Below are positions 8,740 to 17,937 of a DNA stretch of 64,000 nucleotides, one piece after another; positions within the stretch are counted from its first letter, which is position 1; the number at the start of each line of letters is the position of its first letter. The notes below the pieces were generated by a model, which worked only from the letters and a program-made list of their open reading frames with translations, did no database searches and was not told the origin of the DNA. The position numbers and the translations under genes were made by a program. Source of the stretch: Verrucomicrobiales bacterium. GTDB lineage: Bacteria > Verrucomicrobiota > Verrucomicrobiae > Limisphaerales > UBA1100. The stretch is taken from assembly GCA_002721895.1 (NCBI GenBank), contig PBLV01000006.1, positions 157,032-221,031 of the forward strand. The letters run 5' to 3'.

Positions 8740-10193
8740 TAGTTCAAATTCGGCTTACGCCGATGCCAATCCGTCGCCTGCTCGTATGCGTGGGCCGCCT
8801 GCAGGAGGGTTTCCTCGTCAAAGGGTTTACCAAGGAGTTGGAGGCCAATGGGGAGATTTTCGCTGGTGAAACCGCAGGGGATGCTGAGACCACAGATGCT
8901 GGCAAGGTTTGCAGAGATGGTGTAGATGTCCGAGAGATACATTTGCAAGGGGTCATCCGCCTTCTCACCCATCTTGAAGGCCGCCGTGGGAGAGGCTGGG
9001 CTCGCAATGAGGTCGACTTCTTCAAAGGCCTTCAGGAAATCATCACGGATCAGGGTGCGGACTTTCTGAGCACGCAGGTAATAAGCGTCATGATAGCCAC
9101 TGGAGAGCACGTAAGTGCCAAGGATGATGCGGCGCTTGACCTCCTCACCAAAGCCCCCACCCCGGGTGGCGCAGTTCATTGCCTCGGGATCAGCACCCTC
9201 CACGCGCGCGCCGTAGCGAACACCTTCGAATCGCGCCAAGTTTGCCGAGGCCTCCGCGGTGGCAATGATGTAATAGGTGGCGATGGCATACTCGGTATGA
9301 GGCAGGGATATTTCACAGATTTCCGCACCAAGGTCAGCCAACTGTTGCACGGCTGCTTCCGTGGCAGCGCGGATTTCCGGTGCCAAGCCTTCGCCCATAT
9401 ATTCTTTTGGCAGACCAATTCTCAGCCCCTTGAGATCACGACCCAATGCAGCAGCGTAGTCGGGAACATCGCGCGGGATACTGGTGGAATCGCGCTGATC
9501 GTGACCGCTAATTACCCCGAGCATGGTGGCGGCATCTCGGGTGTCTTTGGTCAGCGGCCCGATCTGGTCCAGGGAAGAAGCGTATGCGACCAAGCCGTAT
9601 CGACTCACGCGACCATAGGTGGGCTTAAGACCGACACAGCCACAAAGAGATGCAGGTTGCCGAATGGAACCGCCGGTGTCGCTGCCAAGGGCGGCAATGC
9701 ATTCGTCGGCGGCGACTGCTACCGCACTGCCGCCGCTGGAGCCTCCGGGAATGCGATCGGTATCCCATGGATTGCGTGAGCCGCCGAAGGCGGAGTTTTC
9801 CGTGGAGCTACCCATGGCGAACTCGTCCATGTTCAAACGTCCAAAAATGATGGCTCCGACATCGCGGAGTTTGCTAATGACGGTCGCCTCATAGGGCGAA
9901 GTGTAGTCGCCGAGAATTTTACTACTGCAGGTCAGTGGCTGATTTTTGACCGCGATGACATCCTTGATCGCGATAGGCACGCCAAGCAGCGGCTTGGATT
10001 CACCCGCAGCGAGGGCGACATCAGCAGCGTCCGCCTGAGCGAGGGCATCTTCGGCGTCGTAGCTATTGAATGCATTGAGGCGGCCGTCGATGGTGGTGAT
10101 GCGGTCGAGGCAAGCTTGAGTCGCTTCGCGGGCGGTGAGTTGCTTCGCGGCGAGCTGGGCGGTGAGTTCGTGGATCGTGAGCGTGTGCGGCAT
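8739..10193 (-). CDS. gatA: Asp-tRNA(Asn)/Glu-tRNA(Gln) amidotransferase subunit A
   Basis: 484 residues from the ATG at 10193; a GTG at 10199 would add two residues. It is an amidase-signature protein: [12 protein letters not shown] holds the catalytic Lys, and [15 protein letters not shown] together with [12 protein letters not shown] hold the Ser-cisSer pair. It releases ammonia from glutamine for transamidation by GatB. The gatC stop (10196-10198) lies two bases before this ATG, and the stop overlaps the gatB start, so the three subunits are made from one transcript in fixed ratio. Confidence 0.97.
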   Translation of the reverse strand: MPHTLTIHELTAQLAAKQLTAREATQACLDRITTIDGRLNAFNSYDAEDALAQADAADVALAAGESKPLLGVPIAIKDVIAVKNQPLTCSSKILGDYTSPYEATVISKLRDVGAIIFGRLNMDEFAMGSSTENSAFGGSRNPWDTDRIPGGSSGGSAVAVAADECIAALGSDTGGSIRQPASLCGCVGLKPTYGRVSRYGLVAYASSLDQIGPLTKDTRDAATMLGVISGHDQRDSTSIPRDVPDYAAALGRDLKGLRIGLPKEYMGEGLAPEIRAATEAAVQQLADLGAEICEISLPHTEYAIATYYIIATAEASANLARFEGVRYGARVEGADPEAMNCATRGGGFGEEVKRRIILGTYVLSSGYHDAYYLRAQKVRTLIRDDFLKAFEEVDLIASPASPTAAFKMGEKADDPLQMYLSDIYTISANLASICGLSIPCGFTSENLPIGLQLLGKPFDEETLLQAAHAYEQATDWHRRKPNLN

Positions 10194-10195
10194 GG

Positions 10196-10474
10196 TCACT
10201 CGACGATCTTGGGCACGACAAATAGACCGCCAGCCTGTTGCGGGGCATTGCGCAGGGCATCTCCGCGTGAGAGTGATTCGCCCACCACGTCCTCACGCAT
10301 CACATTGGTGAGCGGCACGGCGTGCGCGGTGGGCTCCACCCCATCCACATTCAATTCTTTGAGCTGATCAACGTACTTGAGAATCTCCGCCATCTGCGGT
10401 GCCATGCGTGCTTCTTCCTCGGGAGTCAGGTCGATGCGGGCCAACTTGACGACATGTCGGAGTGATTGCTCCAT
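10196..10474 (-). CDS. gatC: Asp-tRNA(Asn)/Glu-tRNA(Gln) amidotransferase subunit C
   Basis: 92 residues, standard length for GatC. It begins with [18 protein letters not shown], has [20 protein letters not shown] in the middle and ends [15 protein letters not shown], all family hallmarks. It wraps around and stabilises GatA. It starts six bases after the HPr gene stops and leads directly into gatA. Confidence 0.95.
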   Translation of the reverse strand: MEQSLRHVVKLARIDLTPEEEARMAPQMAEILKYVDQLKELNVDGVEPTAHAVPLTNVMREDVVGESLSRGDALRNAPQQAGGLFVVPKIVE

Positions 10475-10480
10475 CGCCAG

Positions 10481-10783
10481 TTAGTCGGCTTGAAATTTGT
10501 TTTCCACCAACTCAGCCAAGGCCACAACAGCGGCTTGGGCGTCGCTGCCTTCAGCCTCCACGGTAATGCGTGTGCCCTTGGCCGCAGCCAAGGTCAGGAG
10601 ACCTATGATGCTCTTGCCATTTACCCGATCTCCATCGTGGCCCACCCAGATTTCGCTCTCAAACTTGGCGGCCAACTTGACGAAAACGGAGGCGGGACGT
10701 GCATGCAGCCCCGCATCATTGGAAATTTCCACCTCGCGAACCTCGGCTTGACCGGGGTTGGGATCTTCACTGACCAAACTCAC
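10481..10783 (-). CDS. HPr-family phosphocarrier protein
   Basis: 100 residues. The active-site motif NDAGLHARPASVF places the phosphorylatable His at residue 27. VNGKSIIGLLTLAA carries the regulatory Ser at residue 58, the site used by HPr kinase. About 15 extra residues precede the fold. Its neighbour hprK, 39 bases upstream, encodes the matching kinase, so this HPr is likely controlled by Ser phosphorylation. No PTS enzyme I or sugar permease is in the window. In many PVC bacteria the pair appears regulatory rather than for sugar uptake; that is inference here. Confidence 0.93.
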   Translation of the reverse strand: MSLVSEDPNPGQAEVREVEISNDAGLHARPASVFVKLAAKFESEIWVGHDGDRVNGKSIIGLLTLAAAKGTRITVEAEGSDAQAAVVALAELVENKFQAD

Positions 10784-10822
10784 GGGACGATTTTTGCGGA
10801 GGCGGGCGGGATTGGCCAGTCT

Positions 10823-11764
10823 TTATTCTCCAGCCTGCATTTTGGCCATCAACCGCTCATCCAGTTCCCTTGCTGCGTTATGGCCTGAAATGAGCAATTT
10901 GGTCTGGAATGCGGCCACTTCAACCAAGCGCGCAATATCCCGGCCGGGCCGGACCGGAATGGTGATGTGTGGAACCGGCACATCGAGAATTTTAACGGTT
11001 TCCTGTTCCATCCCCAGCCGGTCAATGTCCTCCACTTCCCCCCAGTCTCGCAGAGAAACCACGAGATTGATCCGTTTGTCATTCCGGATGCTCTTGACGC
11101 CAAACATGGAGGCTACGTTGATGATCCCAATGCCGCGAACTTCCATGTGGTTGCGTGTCAGGTCAGCACTGGTGGCAATGATCTCCCGGCCATCCAGCAG
11201 TTTTACCTTGGTCACATCATCCGCGACCAAGCTGTAGCCCCGCTCCACCAACGCCAGTACGCATTCACTTTTGCCAATGCCGCTTTCGCCCTTGATCAAA
11301 ACGCCAATGCCCAGAATGTCCACCGTGCTGCCTTGTTCCGTACCCGATGGAGCGAACATGTCCTCTAGTGTAAGTGTCGCACGATTGATGAATTTCATCG
11401 TGATCAACGGACAGCGAAACACCGGGATGTCTGCCTTCTCCGCCGCCTTGATGAACTGAGGGTCCGGTCTGAGATTCCTTGAGAAAACAAAGCCCGGGAT
11501 GCTTTGCGCACACAATTCCGCATATCGCTCTTCGCGCTGTTTTTCAGTGAGGGTCTTCAGGTAAGTCGCCTCGGCCGCGCCAATGGCTTGAATCCTATTA
11601 TTGGCGAAGTATTTTGTGAATCCAGTCAACGCCAGCCCCGGCCGGTTGATGGTCGGCTCTCGAACAATCCTCTTAAGCCCATCTGCTCCAACAACAAGAC
11701 GCAGGCCCATGTCCGAGGCGCCATTCACATAGAACTGCTCGATGGTAACCTTTTCGCGCTTCAT
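10823..11764 (-). CDS. hprK: HPr kinase/phosphorylase
   Basis: 313 residues. The P-loop GESGIGKS lies at about residues 159-166. LVADDVTKVK follows it, with the family motif EVRGIGIINVASMFG and the C-terminal VPVRPGRDIARLVEVAA-like segment (TIPVRPGRDIARL). It phosphorylates and dephosphorylates Ser-58 of the neighbouring HPr. The start is the ATG at 11764, which overlaps the lptB TGA in the pattern TGATG. The coupling of LPS export to an HPr kinase in one transcript is notable. Confidence 0.95.
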   Translation of the reverse strand: MKREKVTIEQFYVNGASDMGLRLVVGADGLKRIVREPTINRPGLALTGFTKYFANNRIQAIGAAEATYLKTLTEKQREERYAELCAQSIPGFVFSRNLRPDPQFIKAAEKADIPVFRCPLITMKFINRATLTLEDMFAPSGTEQGSTVDILGIGVLIKGESGIGKSECVLALVERGYSLVADDVTKVKLLDGREIIATSADLTRNHMEVRGIGIINVASMFGVKSIRNDKRINLVVSLRDWGEVEDIDRLGMEQETVKILDVPVPHITIPVRPGRDIARLVEVAAFQTKLLISGHNAARELDERLMAKMQAGE

Positions 11765-12489
11765 CAATTCAAATTAAAATCCGGCCCCAGATAAATTTCC
11801 CGTGCATGCGGATCGTCTACCAGGAATTCCGCCGTGCCCTCCAGCACCACTTTGCCTTTGTGAATGAGGTACGCACGATCCACCAGTTTCAGCGTTTCCC
11901 GGACGTTGTGATCCGTAATCAATATTCCAAGCCCACGCTCCCGCAGGCGCCGGATGATTTTCTGCACCTCATAGACAGCGATGGGGTCCACCCCGCTGAA
12001 AGGCTCGTCCAGCAAGAGCAGCTTGGGGCTTGTCACCATCGCGCGTGTGATCTCAAGCCGCCGCTTCTCACCGCCACTCAAAGTTTCCGCCCGGTTGCGC
12101 GCCAAGTGTTCAAGATCCAGCTCTTCCAAAAGATATTTCAGCCTCACGCGCCGCTCGATGGAATCTGCCTCGCAGGTTTCCAGAATCGCCATGATATTTT
12201 CCTCCACAGTCAGTTTGCGGAAAACTGACGGTTCCTGAGTCAGATAGCCCATACCCGCGCGAGCCCTGAGATGCATAGGTTTTCGGCTCATGTCCTCCTC
12301 ACGGAAAATCACCCCGCCCTCGTCCGGCCGCACAACCCCAACCACCATGTTGAAAGTCGTTGTTTTTCCAGCTCCATTCGGCCCGAGCAACCCCACGATT
12401 TCGCCGGGTTGAACCGAGATAGAAACCCCATCCACCACACGGCGGCGGCCATACGACTTTGCCAAATTGTCAGTGGCCAGAAGGCTCAT
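11764..12489 (-). CDS. lptB: LPS export ABC transporter ATP-binding protein
   Basis: 241 residues, normal for LptB. Walker A GPNGAGKTT is at residues 35-43, the signature LSGGEKRRLEI is in the middle, and Walker B LLLLDEPFSGVDP follows. It has the LptB-type phrases GMGYLTQEPSVFRKLTVEENI and ILITDHNVRETL. It powers extraction of lipopolysaccharide from the inner membrane together with LptFG, which are not in the window. The start overlaps the lptA-like stop by four bases (ATGA). Confidence 0.96.
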   Translation of the reverse strand: MSLLATDNLAKSYGRRRVVDGVSISVQPGEIVGLLGPNGAGKTTTFNMVVGVVRPDEGGVIFREEDMSRKPMHLRARAGMGYLTQEPSVFRKLTVEENIMAILETCEADSIERRVRLKYLLEELDLEHLARNRAETLSGGEKRRLEITRAMVTSPKLLLLDEPFSGVDPIAVYEVQKIIRRLRERGLGILITDHNVRETLKLVDRAYLIHKGKVVLEGTAEFLVDDPHAREIYLGPDFNLN

Positions 12490-13088
12490 TCAGGCTTGGG
12501 CGCCGGCTTCGGTGTTGGTGCCGGATCTTTCTTTTCCTCCAGTTCCGTTTTCGCCTGCGTCACCCTCAAGGACTCCGTGATCCGATTCCAAGCAATCACA
12601 TCACCGTGAATCTTTGTCCCATCACGATACAGAACCGGGTTGCCAGTCAAGACCAACACATTGGTTGCCGCCGTGAACACCCCCCGTTCTCCCGTGGCAC
12701 GCGTGCCTTCCTCCTTGTTGATAATCACCACGTTTTTCTCCGCCACAATCACGTCAATTTGGCCACCTTGCGCCATCATGGGCGGTGGGGCGGGCTTTTT
12801 TCCTTTTGGAGGCGACGGTTGAATCTTTGGCTGAATCACGGGCTTCGGCCCAATCGGCACAATTTTCTTTTTCGAGTCGCGGAAAGTCACCGTCATCTTT
12901 TCGCACATCAAGTCAATCTGAGGATCCACCACCTTCACGTTTCCCACATATACAAAAATGCGCTTGGGCTTGAAATTCATTTCAAGTTCCTTCGACGTGA
13001 TGGTCGTCTTCCCCTGTTCCGTCACTGCAGGCCCTCCCAGCACCGGCAGCGCCAGAAACATCGCCAAAATTCCCAGTTCCAGTTTCAT
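12486..13088 (-). CDS. lptA: LptA/OstA-like periplasmic protein
   Basis: 200 residues with a signal peptide (residues 1-18, cut after VLGG-type sequence). The OstA-like pattern is ITSKELEMNFKPKRIFVYVGNVKVVDPQIDLMC, later GERGVFTAATNVLVLTGNPVLYRDG, and IHGDVIAWNRI. LptA bridges LPS across the periplasm. A Pro/Lys-rich insert near residues 85-105 and a charged Pro-rich C-terminal tail are not typical of the enterobacterial protein. It is ATGA-coupled to both neighbours, and its position between the lptC-like gene and lptB supports the name. Confidence 0.8.
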   Translation of the reverse strand: MKLELGILAMFLALPVLGGPAVTEQGKTTITSKELEMNFKPKRIFVYVGNVKVVDPQIDLMCEKMTVTFRDSKKKIVPIGPKPVIQPKIQPSPPKGKKPAPPPMMAQGGQIDVIVAEKNVVIINKEEGTRATGERGVFTAATNVLVLTGNPVLYRDGTKIHGDVIAWNRITESLRVTQAKTELEEKKDPAPTPKPAPKPE

Positions 13089-13522
13089 TTCCTTTTTCCT
13101 TTCCGTTCCAGCGACAAGCGCTGGTTTAAAATTGTTCGCACGTTGCTATTCACGTACAGCCGCGATGTCTTCTGCCTCCACTCAAACCCAACGCCCACCA
13201 GCCGCAGATCACCGCTGGCACGAATTGCGGTCATCGGGCCATCCGACGACACAATGCGGGTACGCAGATTAAAGAGACACTCCGGCGCTTCAACAATCAA
13301 GTCCACAATCCGCCTCTCCCCATCGTACGCGTAAGTCTCCAGGCGCACCCCGCGGACCAGCATTCGCCCCGGGCCCACCGGCGTCATCGAGTCGCCCATC
13401 AAGAGGCTGCGCAAGCGGCCGGTTCCATCGCGGTCATGATCCGGCAGCTTGATACGTTTCTCGGCTGATTGTCCCGCAAAAACGCCGCCCAACAAAAATG
13501 CCACTAACAAGAACCTATTCAT
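13085..13522 (-). CDS. LptC-like protein
   Basis: About 145 residues from the ATG at 13522, with an N-terminal hydrophobic segment (FLLVAFLLGGVFAG) that could be a signal or anchor. The rest is beta-rich, with MLVRGVRLETYAYDGERRIVDLIVEAPECLFN and VSSDGPMTAIRASGDLRLVG, which recalls the LptC/OstA fold. The name rests mainly on position between kdsC and lptA, where lptC sits in Proteobacteria. An open frame extends upstream to 13564, but the start at 13522 overlaps the kdsC stop by eight bases (ATGAATAG) and gives a proper signal. Confidence 0.65.
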   Translation of the reverse strand: MNRFLLVAFLLGGVFAGQSAEKRIKLPDHDRDGTGRLRSLLMGDSMTPVGPGRMLVRGVRLETYAYDGERRIVDLIVEAPECLFNLRTRIVSSDGPMTAIRASGDLRLVGVGFEWRQKTSRLYVNSNVRTILNQRLSLERKGKRK

Positions 13523-14042
13523 CCAGTCCCGACAATTTCCGAACCAATCCATTCCACCTCCCATGTGCCTTCAGGATCTTCTCACAAACCTCTCGTACGG
13601 CCCCTTCACCCCCGCGAACCTTCGTCGTATAGTGCGCTACTTTCCGGACTTCCGCAACAGCATTCGCCACCGCAATCGGCAGGCCCACGCGGCGCAGAAC
13701 GGCCAGGTCATTCACGTCATCACTCACAAAACACGCGTCCGCCCAACCCAATCCGGCTTTTTTCAGGATGCCCTCCACAGCTTCCACCTTGGAGGCGGAT
13801 TTTTGCCATAAAAAATCCACCTTCAATTCCTTTGCCCGTTCGGCTGTTGCCACTGAGGCCCGATTGGAAACCCATCCCACAGGCACCCCACATTTTTGCA
13901 ACATCCTCAAGCCCATCCCGTCCTGAATATTGAAGCGTTTGAATTCCCCTCCCGTTCCCAAGTAAACACCCGCATCCGTGAGGACGCCATCCACATCGCA
14001 AAGAAAAATCCCGACATTTTTAAACAAAGGCCGCCTGCTCAT
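13515..14042 (-). CDS. kdsC: 3-deoxy-D-manno-octulosonate 8-phosphate phosphatase
   Basis: 175 residues from the ATG at 14042, the usual KdsC length; the frame is open upstream to 14126 but without a sensible start. The HAD motif FLCDVDGVLTDAG is near residue 16, with VSNRASVAT, and ACFVSDDVNDLAVLRRVGLPIAVANA for the later motifs. It removes phosphate from Kdo-8-P. The start overlaps the kdsA stop by four bases (ATGA), so the two consecutive Kdo enzymes are translationally coupled. Confidence 0.94.
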   Translation of the reverse strand: MSRRPLFKNVGIFLCDVDGVLTDAGVYLGTGGEFKRFNIQDGMGLRMLQKCGVPVGWVSNRASVATAERAKELKVDFLWQKSASKVEAVEGILKKAGLGWADACFVSDDVNDLAVLRRVGLPIAVANAVAEVRKVAHYTTKVRGGEGAVREVCEKILKAHGRWNGLVRKLSGLDE

Positions 14043-14857
14043 CGCGCCGCCTCGTGAATTTTGACCAGCCGCTTCAAGACCCGTGACATGTCCCGGAGAG
14101 GAATCATGTTTGCCCCATCGCTCCAAGCCTTGGCCGGATCCGGGTGGGTTTCAATAAACACTCCATCCGCCCCCGCAGCCACCGCCGAATTTGCCAAGAC
14201 CGGTGCAAATTCACCATTACCGGCCGAACAATCTCCTCCTGCTCCGGGCATTTGCACCGAGTGCGTCGCGTCAAACACAACCGGAAAACCAAAATCTTTC
14301 ATGACCGACAAAGCCCTCATATCGGCTACCAGATTGTTATATCCAAAAGTCGTCCCACGATCCGTCACCAATAATTTTTGCCCACCCGCATCAGTTGCCT
14401 TTTTCACCACCTGACCCATTTCCGTTGGCGAAAGAAACTGGCCTTTCTTTAAATTCACAATCGCCCCAGTTTTCACGGCAGCCTCCACCAAATCCGTCTG
14501 CCGGCAAAGAAAAGCCGGGATTTGAATGACATCAACCACTTCAGCCACCGCCACTGCCTGTGCCTCGGTATGCACATCGGTCAACACCGGCACACCCACC
14601 TTCTCCTGAATCTTGGCCAAAATCTCAAGACCTGCATCCAATCCGAGGCCACGCCGCGTCCTGCCAGAAGTCCGGTTGGCCTTGTCATAGCTCGCTTTAA
14701 AGACATAAGTGACGCCAAGTCCCGCACACTTATCCCGCAACGAACGCGCAACCTTCAAGCACAGCGCCTCACTCTCAATCACGCACGGCCCCGCAATCAG
14801 GAACAAGTCTTTGCGTGATTTCAACTGCCTCCAAAGCTTCTGGCTGGAAATCGCCAC
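14039..14857 (-). CDS. kdsA: 3-deoxy-8-phosphooctulonate synthase
   Basis: 272 residues. It has LFLIAGPCVIESEALCLKVA near residue 20, FKASYDKANRTSGRTRRGLG, VPVLTDVHTEAQA and FCRQTDLV-like CRQTDLVEAA, all KdsA hallmarks. It condenses phosphoenolpyruvate with arabinose 5-phosphate to give Kdo-8-P for LPS. It is the first gene of the long minus-strand run ending with mpl. The next gene upstream, at 14932, points the other way, leaving 74 bases for a divergent promoter region. Confidence 0.96.
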   Translation of the reverse strand: MAISSQKLWRQLKSRKDLFLIAGPCVIESEALCLKVARSLRDKCAGLGVTYVFKASYDKANRTSGRTRRGLGLDAGLEILAKIQEKVGVPVLTDVHTEAQAVAVAEVVDVIQIPAFLCRQTDLVEAAVKTGAIVNLKKGQFLSPTEMGQVVKKATDAGGQKLLVTDRGTTFGYNNLVADMRALSVMKDFGFPVVFDATHSVQMPGAGGDCSAGNGEFAPVLANSAVAAGADGVFIETHPDPAKAWSDGANMIPLRDMSRVLKRLVKIHEAAR

Positions 14858-14931
14858 GCCGCTTGTCTACCAGTCGCTCTGCCCGTTGTAAACGCTCGAC
14901 AATTCTCAACACGGAACCATCATACTCCCAG

Positions 14932-17900
14932 ATGCGTACTGTCATCACAATTTTTTGCACCTTGTCGTTCGCCGCCCAAGCCGCGCCGGTCAGCTTCAAC
15001 CGCGACATCCGGCCCATCCTCTCCAACAACTGCTACCAATGCCACGGCCCCGACAGCGCCGCCCGCAAGGCCAATCTACGTCTTGATCAAGAAGCCGGAT
15101 CACGCACTGAATTAAAATCCGGCTCCCAAGCCATTGTCCCCGGCAATCTCGAGGACAGTGAATTGATTTATCGCATCACCAGCACTGACAAAGACGAACT
15201 GATGCCACCTCCGAAAACCAATAAACACCTCACTCCCCAGCAGATCAACCTGTTGCGGCAATGGGTCAAGGAGGGCGGAAAATACGAGCGGCACTGGTCA
15301 TTCATCCCCCCAAAAGACTCGCCCCTGCCAAAGGTCCACCAAAAGGACTGGCCACAAAACGGAATCGATCATTTCATTCTCGCCCGCCTTGAATCAGCCG
15401 GATTGAAACCCGCCCCCCCCGCCGACAAGGCCACTCTCTTGCGCCGGGCCACTCTGGACCTGACCGGTCTGCCCCCCACCCTGCAAGAATTGGACACTTT
15501 CCTTGCCGACAAATCATCTCAAGCTTACGAAAAGGCTGTCGATCGACTGCTCGCTTCACCCCGTTACGGTGAACACATGTCCCGTTATTGGCTCGATGCC
15601 GCGCGCTATGCCGACACAAACGGTTACCAATACGACACCCATCGCAACATGTGGCCATGGCGCGACTGGGTAATTCGTGCCTACAACCAAAATCTCCCTT
15701 TTGACCAGTTCACCATCGAGCAACTTGCCGGCGACCAGCTGCCCAATGCCACGCTGCAGCAAAAGGTAGCCACCGGCTTCAACCGAAATCACCCCATCAC
15801 CATCGAAGGCGGCGTCATTGGCGAGGAATACCGCACAGAATACGTTATCGACCGCGTCACCACCACAGCGCAGGTCTGGATGGGTATGAGCTTCCTTTGC
15901 GCCCGTTGTCACGACCACAAATTCGATCCCCTGACTCAAAAAGAATTTTACGAGTTTTTTGCGTTTTTCAATCAAGTCCCCGAGCGCGGTCAAAGCGGGT
16001 TCACCCCCAACATCAAGGTGCCACCGACCGGCATTGAGGAAACCAAGACAAAACTCGCTGCCACCGAGGCGAAGCTGAAAGCCTTGGAAAACGAAATTGC
16101 CGCCGCCCAAGTCCAATGGGAAAATACCTTGAAGTCGAACAAAACTGTTCCGGTTTGGCACACGCTCAAGCCAGGGCCAATCACTGGTGGAACCGGAACA
16201 TCATTCAAGGTGCAGCCCGATCAATCTGTCCTGGTTGGCGGCAAGTCGCCCCCAAGGGAAACATACAGGATGATACTGGCCGCCCCAGCCGCCAAAATCA
16301 CAGCCCTTCGGCTGGAATGCTTGACCGACAAATCACTCCCGCACAGCGGAACCGGACGCGCATTCAATTCCAATTTTGTACTCAGCGAATTTACTGCCAA
16401 AGCCACAACTCCCGGCCGGGCTAACCGCATACGTTTCAAGCGAGCCGCTGCCGACTATTCACAAAAGAGCTTCAACATCACCGCAGCCATCGATGGAAAA
16501 GCCAATACTGGCTGGGCCGTTGATGGCCCCACAAAAAAAGAAAATCGCGTGGCCATGTTCATCGCGGAAACGCCCATTGCTGTCGACGCGGAAACCACCC
16601 TCGAAATCGAACTAAGCTTCAATTACCCAAACCACGCCATTGGCCGTTTCCGTCTTTCGTATAGTACTGAGGCCACACCACAACTCTCCACCGGCGAAAG
16701 TATCCCCCAAATCGCGGCCATTACCCCGGACAAGCGAACAGCTCCGCAACGCCAGCGCCTCCGCAAATACTTCCTCGAAACAGGAGCAGCGGAAAATTTC
16801 AAGAACCTTCACACCCAAGTCGAAACCCTTCGAGCCGAGCTGACTCGCCGCCAGAGCCAAGGCGCCACCACGATGATCATGCAGGATATGCCAAATCCTC
16901 GCGCCACACATATCCTCCACCGCGGCCAGTACGATCAAAAACGGGATGAAGTTTCCGCTGGCACTCCCGCCTTTCTCCCTCCCTTGCCCCAAGGTAAACC
17001 CAACCGACTCGCATTGGCCCAGTGGCTGGTCAACGGAAAACACCCGCTCACCGCGCGCGTCGCGGTCAACCGGCAATGGCAGCGTCTTTTCGGTCAAGGC
17101 CTCGTGAAAACATCCGAGGAATTTGGCATCCAGGGCGACTGGCCCACACATCCAAAACTGCTCGACTGGCTTGCCGTGCATTTCACTCAAAACGACTGGA
17201 ACATGAAAGCCCTGCTAAAGTTGATGGTTACCAGCGCAGCTTACCAGCAGTCATCCAAAACCACGGACCAAACAAACCCCACGGCGAGGGCGCTCTACGG
17301 CCACGGACCAAGACACCGCCTGGACGCCGAGGTCATTCGGGACAATGCCCTTGCAGCCAGCGGGTTGCTCATCAACAGCCTTGGCGGTCCCAGCGTGTTT
17401 CCCTACCACCCAAAGGGGCTCTGGCTGGAATTAAACAACCGGCCGGGCTATTCCCGCACTTACAAACAAGGCACTGGCAACGACCTTTATCGGCGCAGCC
17501 TGTACACCTATTGGAAACGCACCGTCCCTCCGCCATCCATGGCGACGTTCGACGCGCCAGAACGGGAATTCTGCCTCGTCCGCCGTTCCCGAACCAACAC
17601 ACCGCTGCAAGCTTTCGTGTTGCTGAACGACCCCCAGTTCATTGAGGCTGCACGCAGCTTAGCCAGCCGAATGATGACCGCCAAAACTGCCAAGGCGCGA
17701 ATCGCGTTGGGGTTCCGCCTAGCCACCTCCCGTCTACCCACCCAAAAAGAATCCGGGATTCTCCACCACCTCTTCGACCAACGGCTAGAGTTTTACAAAC
17801 AACACCCAGAATCAGCCCGAGCGTTGCTGAGCATTGGTGAATCTCCGCGCGCAAACCATCCCGAAACAGAACACGCAGCGTGGACAATTGTAGCCAGGGC

Positions 17901-17937
17901 GTTATTGAACCTGAACGAGACCATCACAAAAAACTAA
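14932..17937 (+). CDS. DUF1549/DUF1553 protein with N-terminal c-type haem site
   Basis: About 1001 residues from an ATG followed by a signal peptide ([17 protein letters not shown]); the longer frame from 14815 lacks a signal. A planctomycete-type cytochrome C domain has CYQCHG (C34, C37, H38). A DUF1549 region follows with [20 protein letters not shown] and [16 protein letters not shown], which carries a second CxxCH. The C-terminal DUF1553 region has [18 protein letters not shown]. Such proteins are secreted and paired with DUF1501 proteins; degradation of polysaccharide or sulfated glycans is often proposed but not shown. It overlaps the DUF1501 start by one base. Confidence 0.93.
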   Translation: MRTVITIFCTLSFAAQAAPVSFNRDIRPILSNNCYQCHGPDSAARKANLRLDQEAGSRTELKSGSQAIVPGNLEDSELIYRITSTDKDELMPPPKTNKHLTPQQINLLRQWVKEGGKYERHWSFIPPKDSPLPKVHQKDWPQNGIDHFILARLESAGLKPAPPADKATLLRRATLDLTGLPPTLQELDTFLADKSSQAYEKAVDRLLASPRYGEHMSRYWLDAARYADTNGYQYDTHRNMWPWRDWVIRAYNQNLPFDQFTIEQLAGDQLPNATLQQKVATGFNRNHPITIEGGVIGEEYRTEYVIDRVTTTAQVWMGMSFLCARCHDHKFDPLTQKEFYEFFAFFNQVPERGQSGFTPNIKVPPTGIEETKTKLAATEAKLKALENEIAAAQVQWENTLKSNKTVPVWHTLKPGPITGGTGTSFKVQPDQSVLVGGKSPPRETYRMILAAPAAKITALRLECLTDKSLPHSGTGRAFNSNFVLSEFTAKATTPGRANRIRFKRAAADYSQKSFNITAAIDGKANTGWAVDGPTKKENRVAMFIAETPIAVDAETTLEIELSFNYPNHAIGRFRLSYSTEATPQLSTGESIPQIAAITPDKRTAPQRQRLRKYFLETGAAENFKNLHTQVETLRAELTRRQSQGATTMIMQDMPNPRATHILHRGQYDQKRDEVSAGTPAFLPPLPQGKPNRLALAQWLVNGKHPLTARVAVNRQWQRLFGQGLVKTSEEFGIQGDWPTHPKLLDWLAVHFTQNDWNMKALLKLMVTSAAYQQSSKTTDQTNPTARALYGHGPRHRLDAEVIRDNALAASGLLINSLGGPSVFPYHPKGLWLELNNRPGYSRTYKQGTGNDLYRRSLYTYWKRTVPPPSMATFDAPEREFCLVRRSRTNTPLQAFVLLNDPQFIEAARSLASRMMTAKTAKARIALGFRLATSRLPTQKESGILHHLFDQRLEFYKQHPESARALLSIGESPRANHPETEHAAWTIVARALLNLNETITKN

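Noticed and set aside
8763..9779. A 338-codon plus-strand frame
   Set aside because: It lies wholly opposite gatA, which has complete amidase motifs. The frame has no homology-like pattern.
12459..13334. A 291-codon plus-strand frame
   Set aside because: It lies opposite lptB, lptA and the lptC-like gene; composition shadow only.
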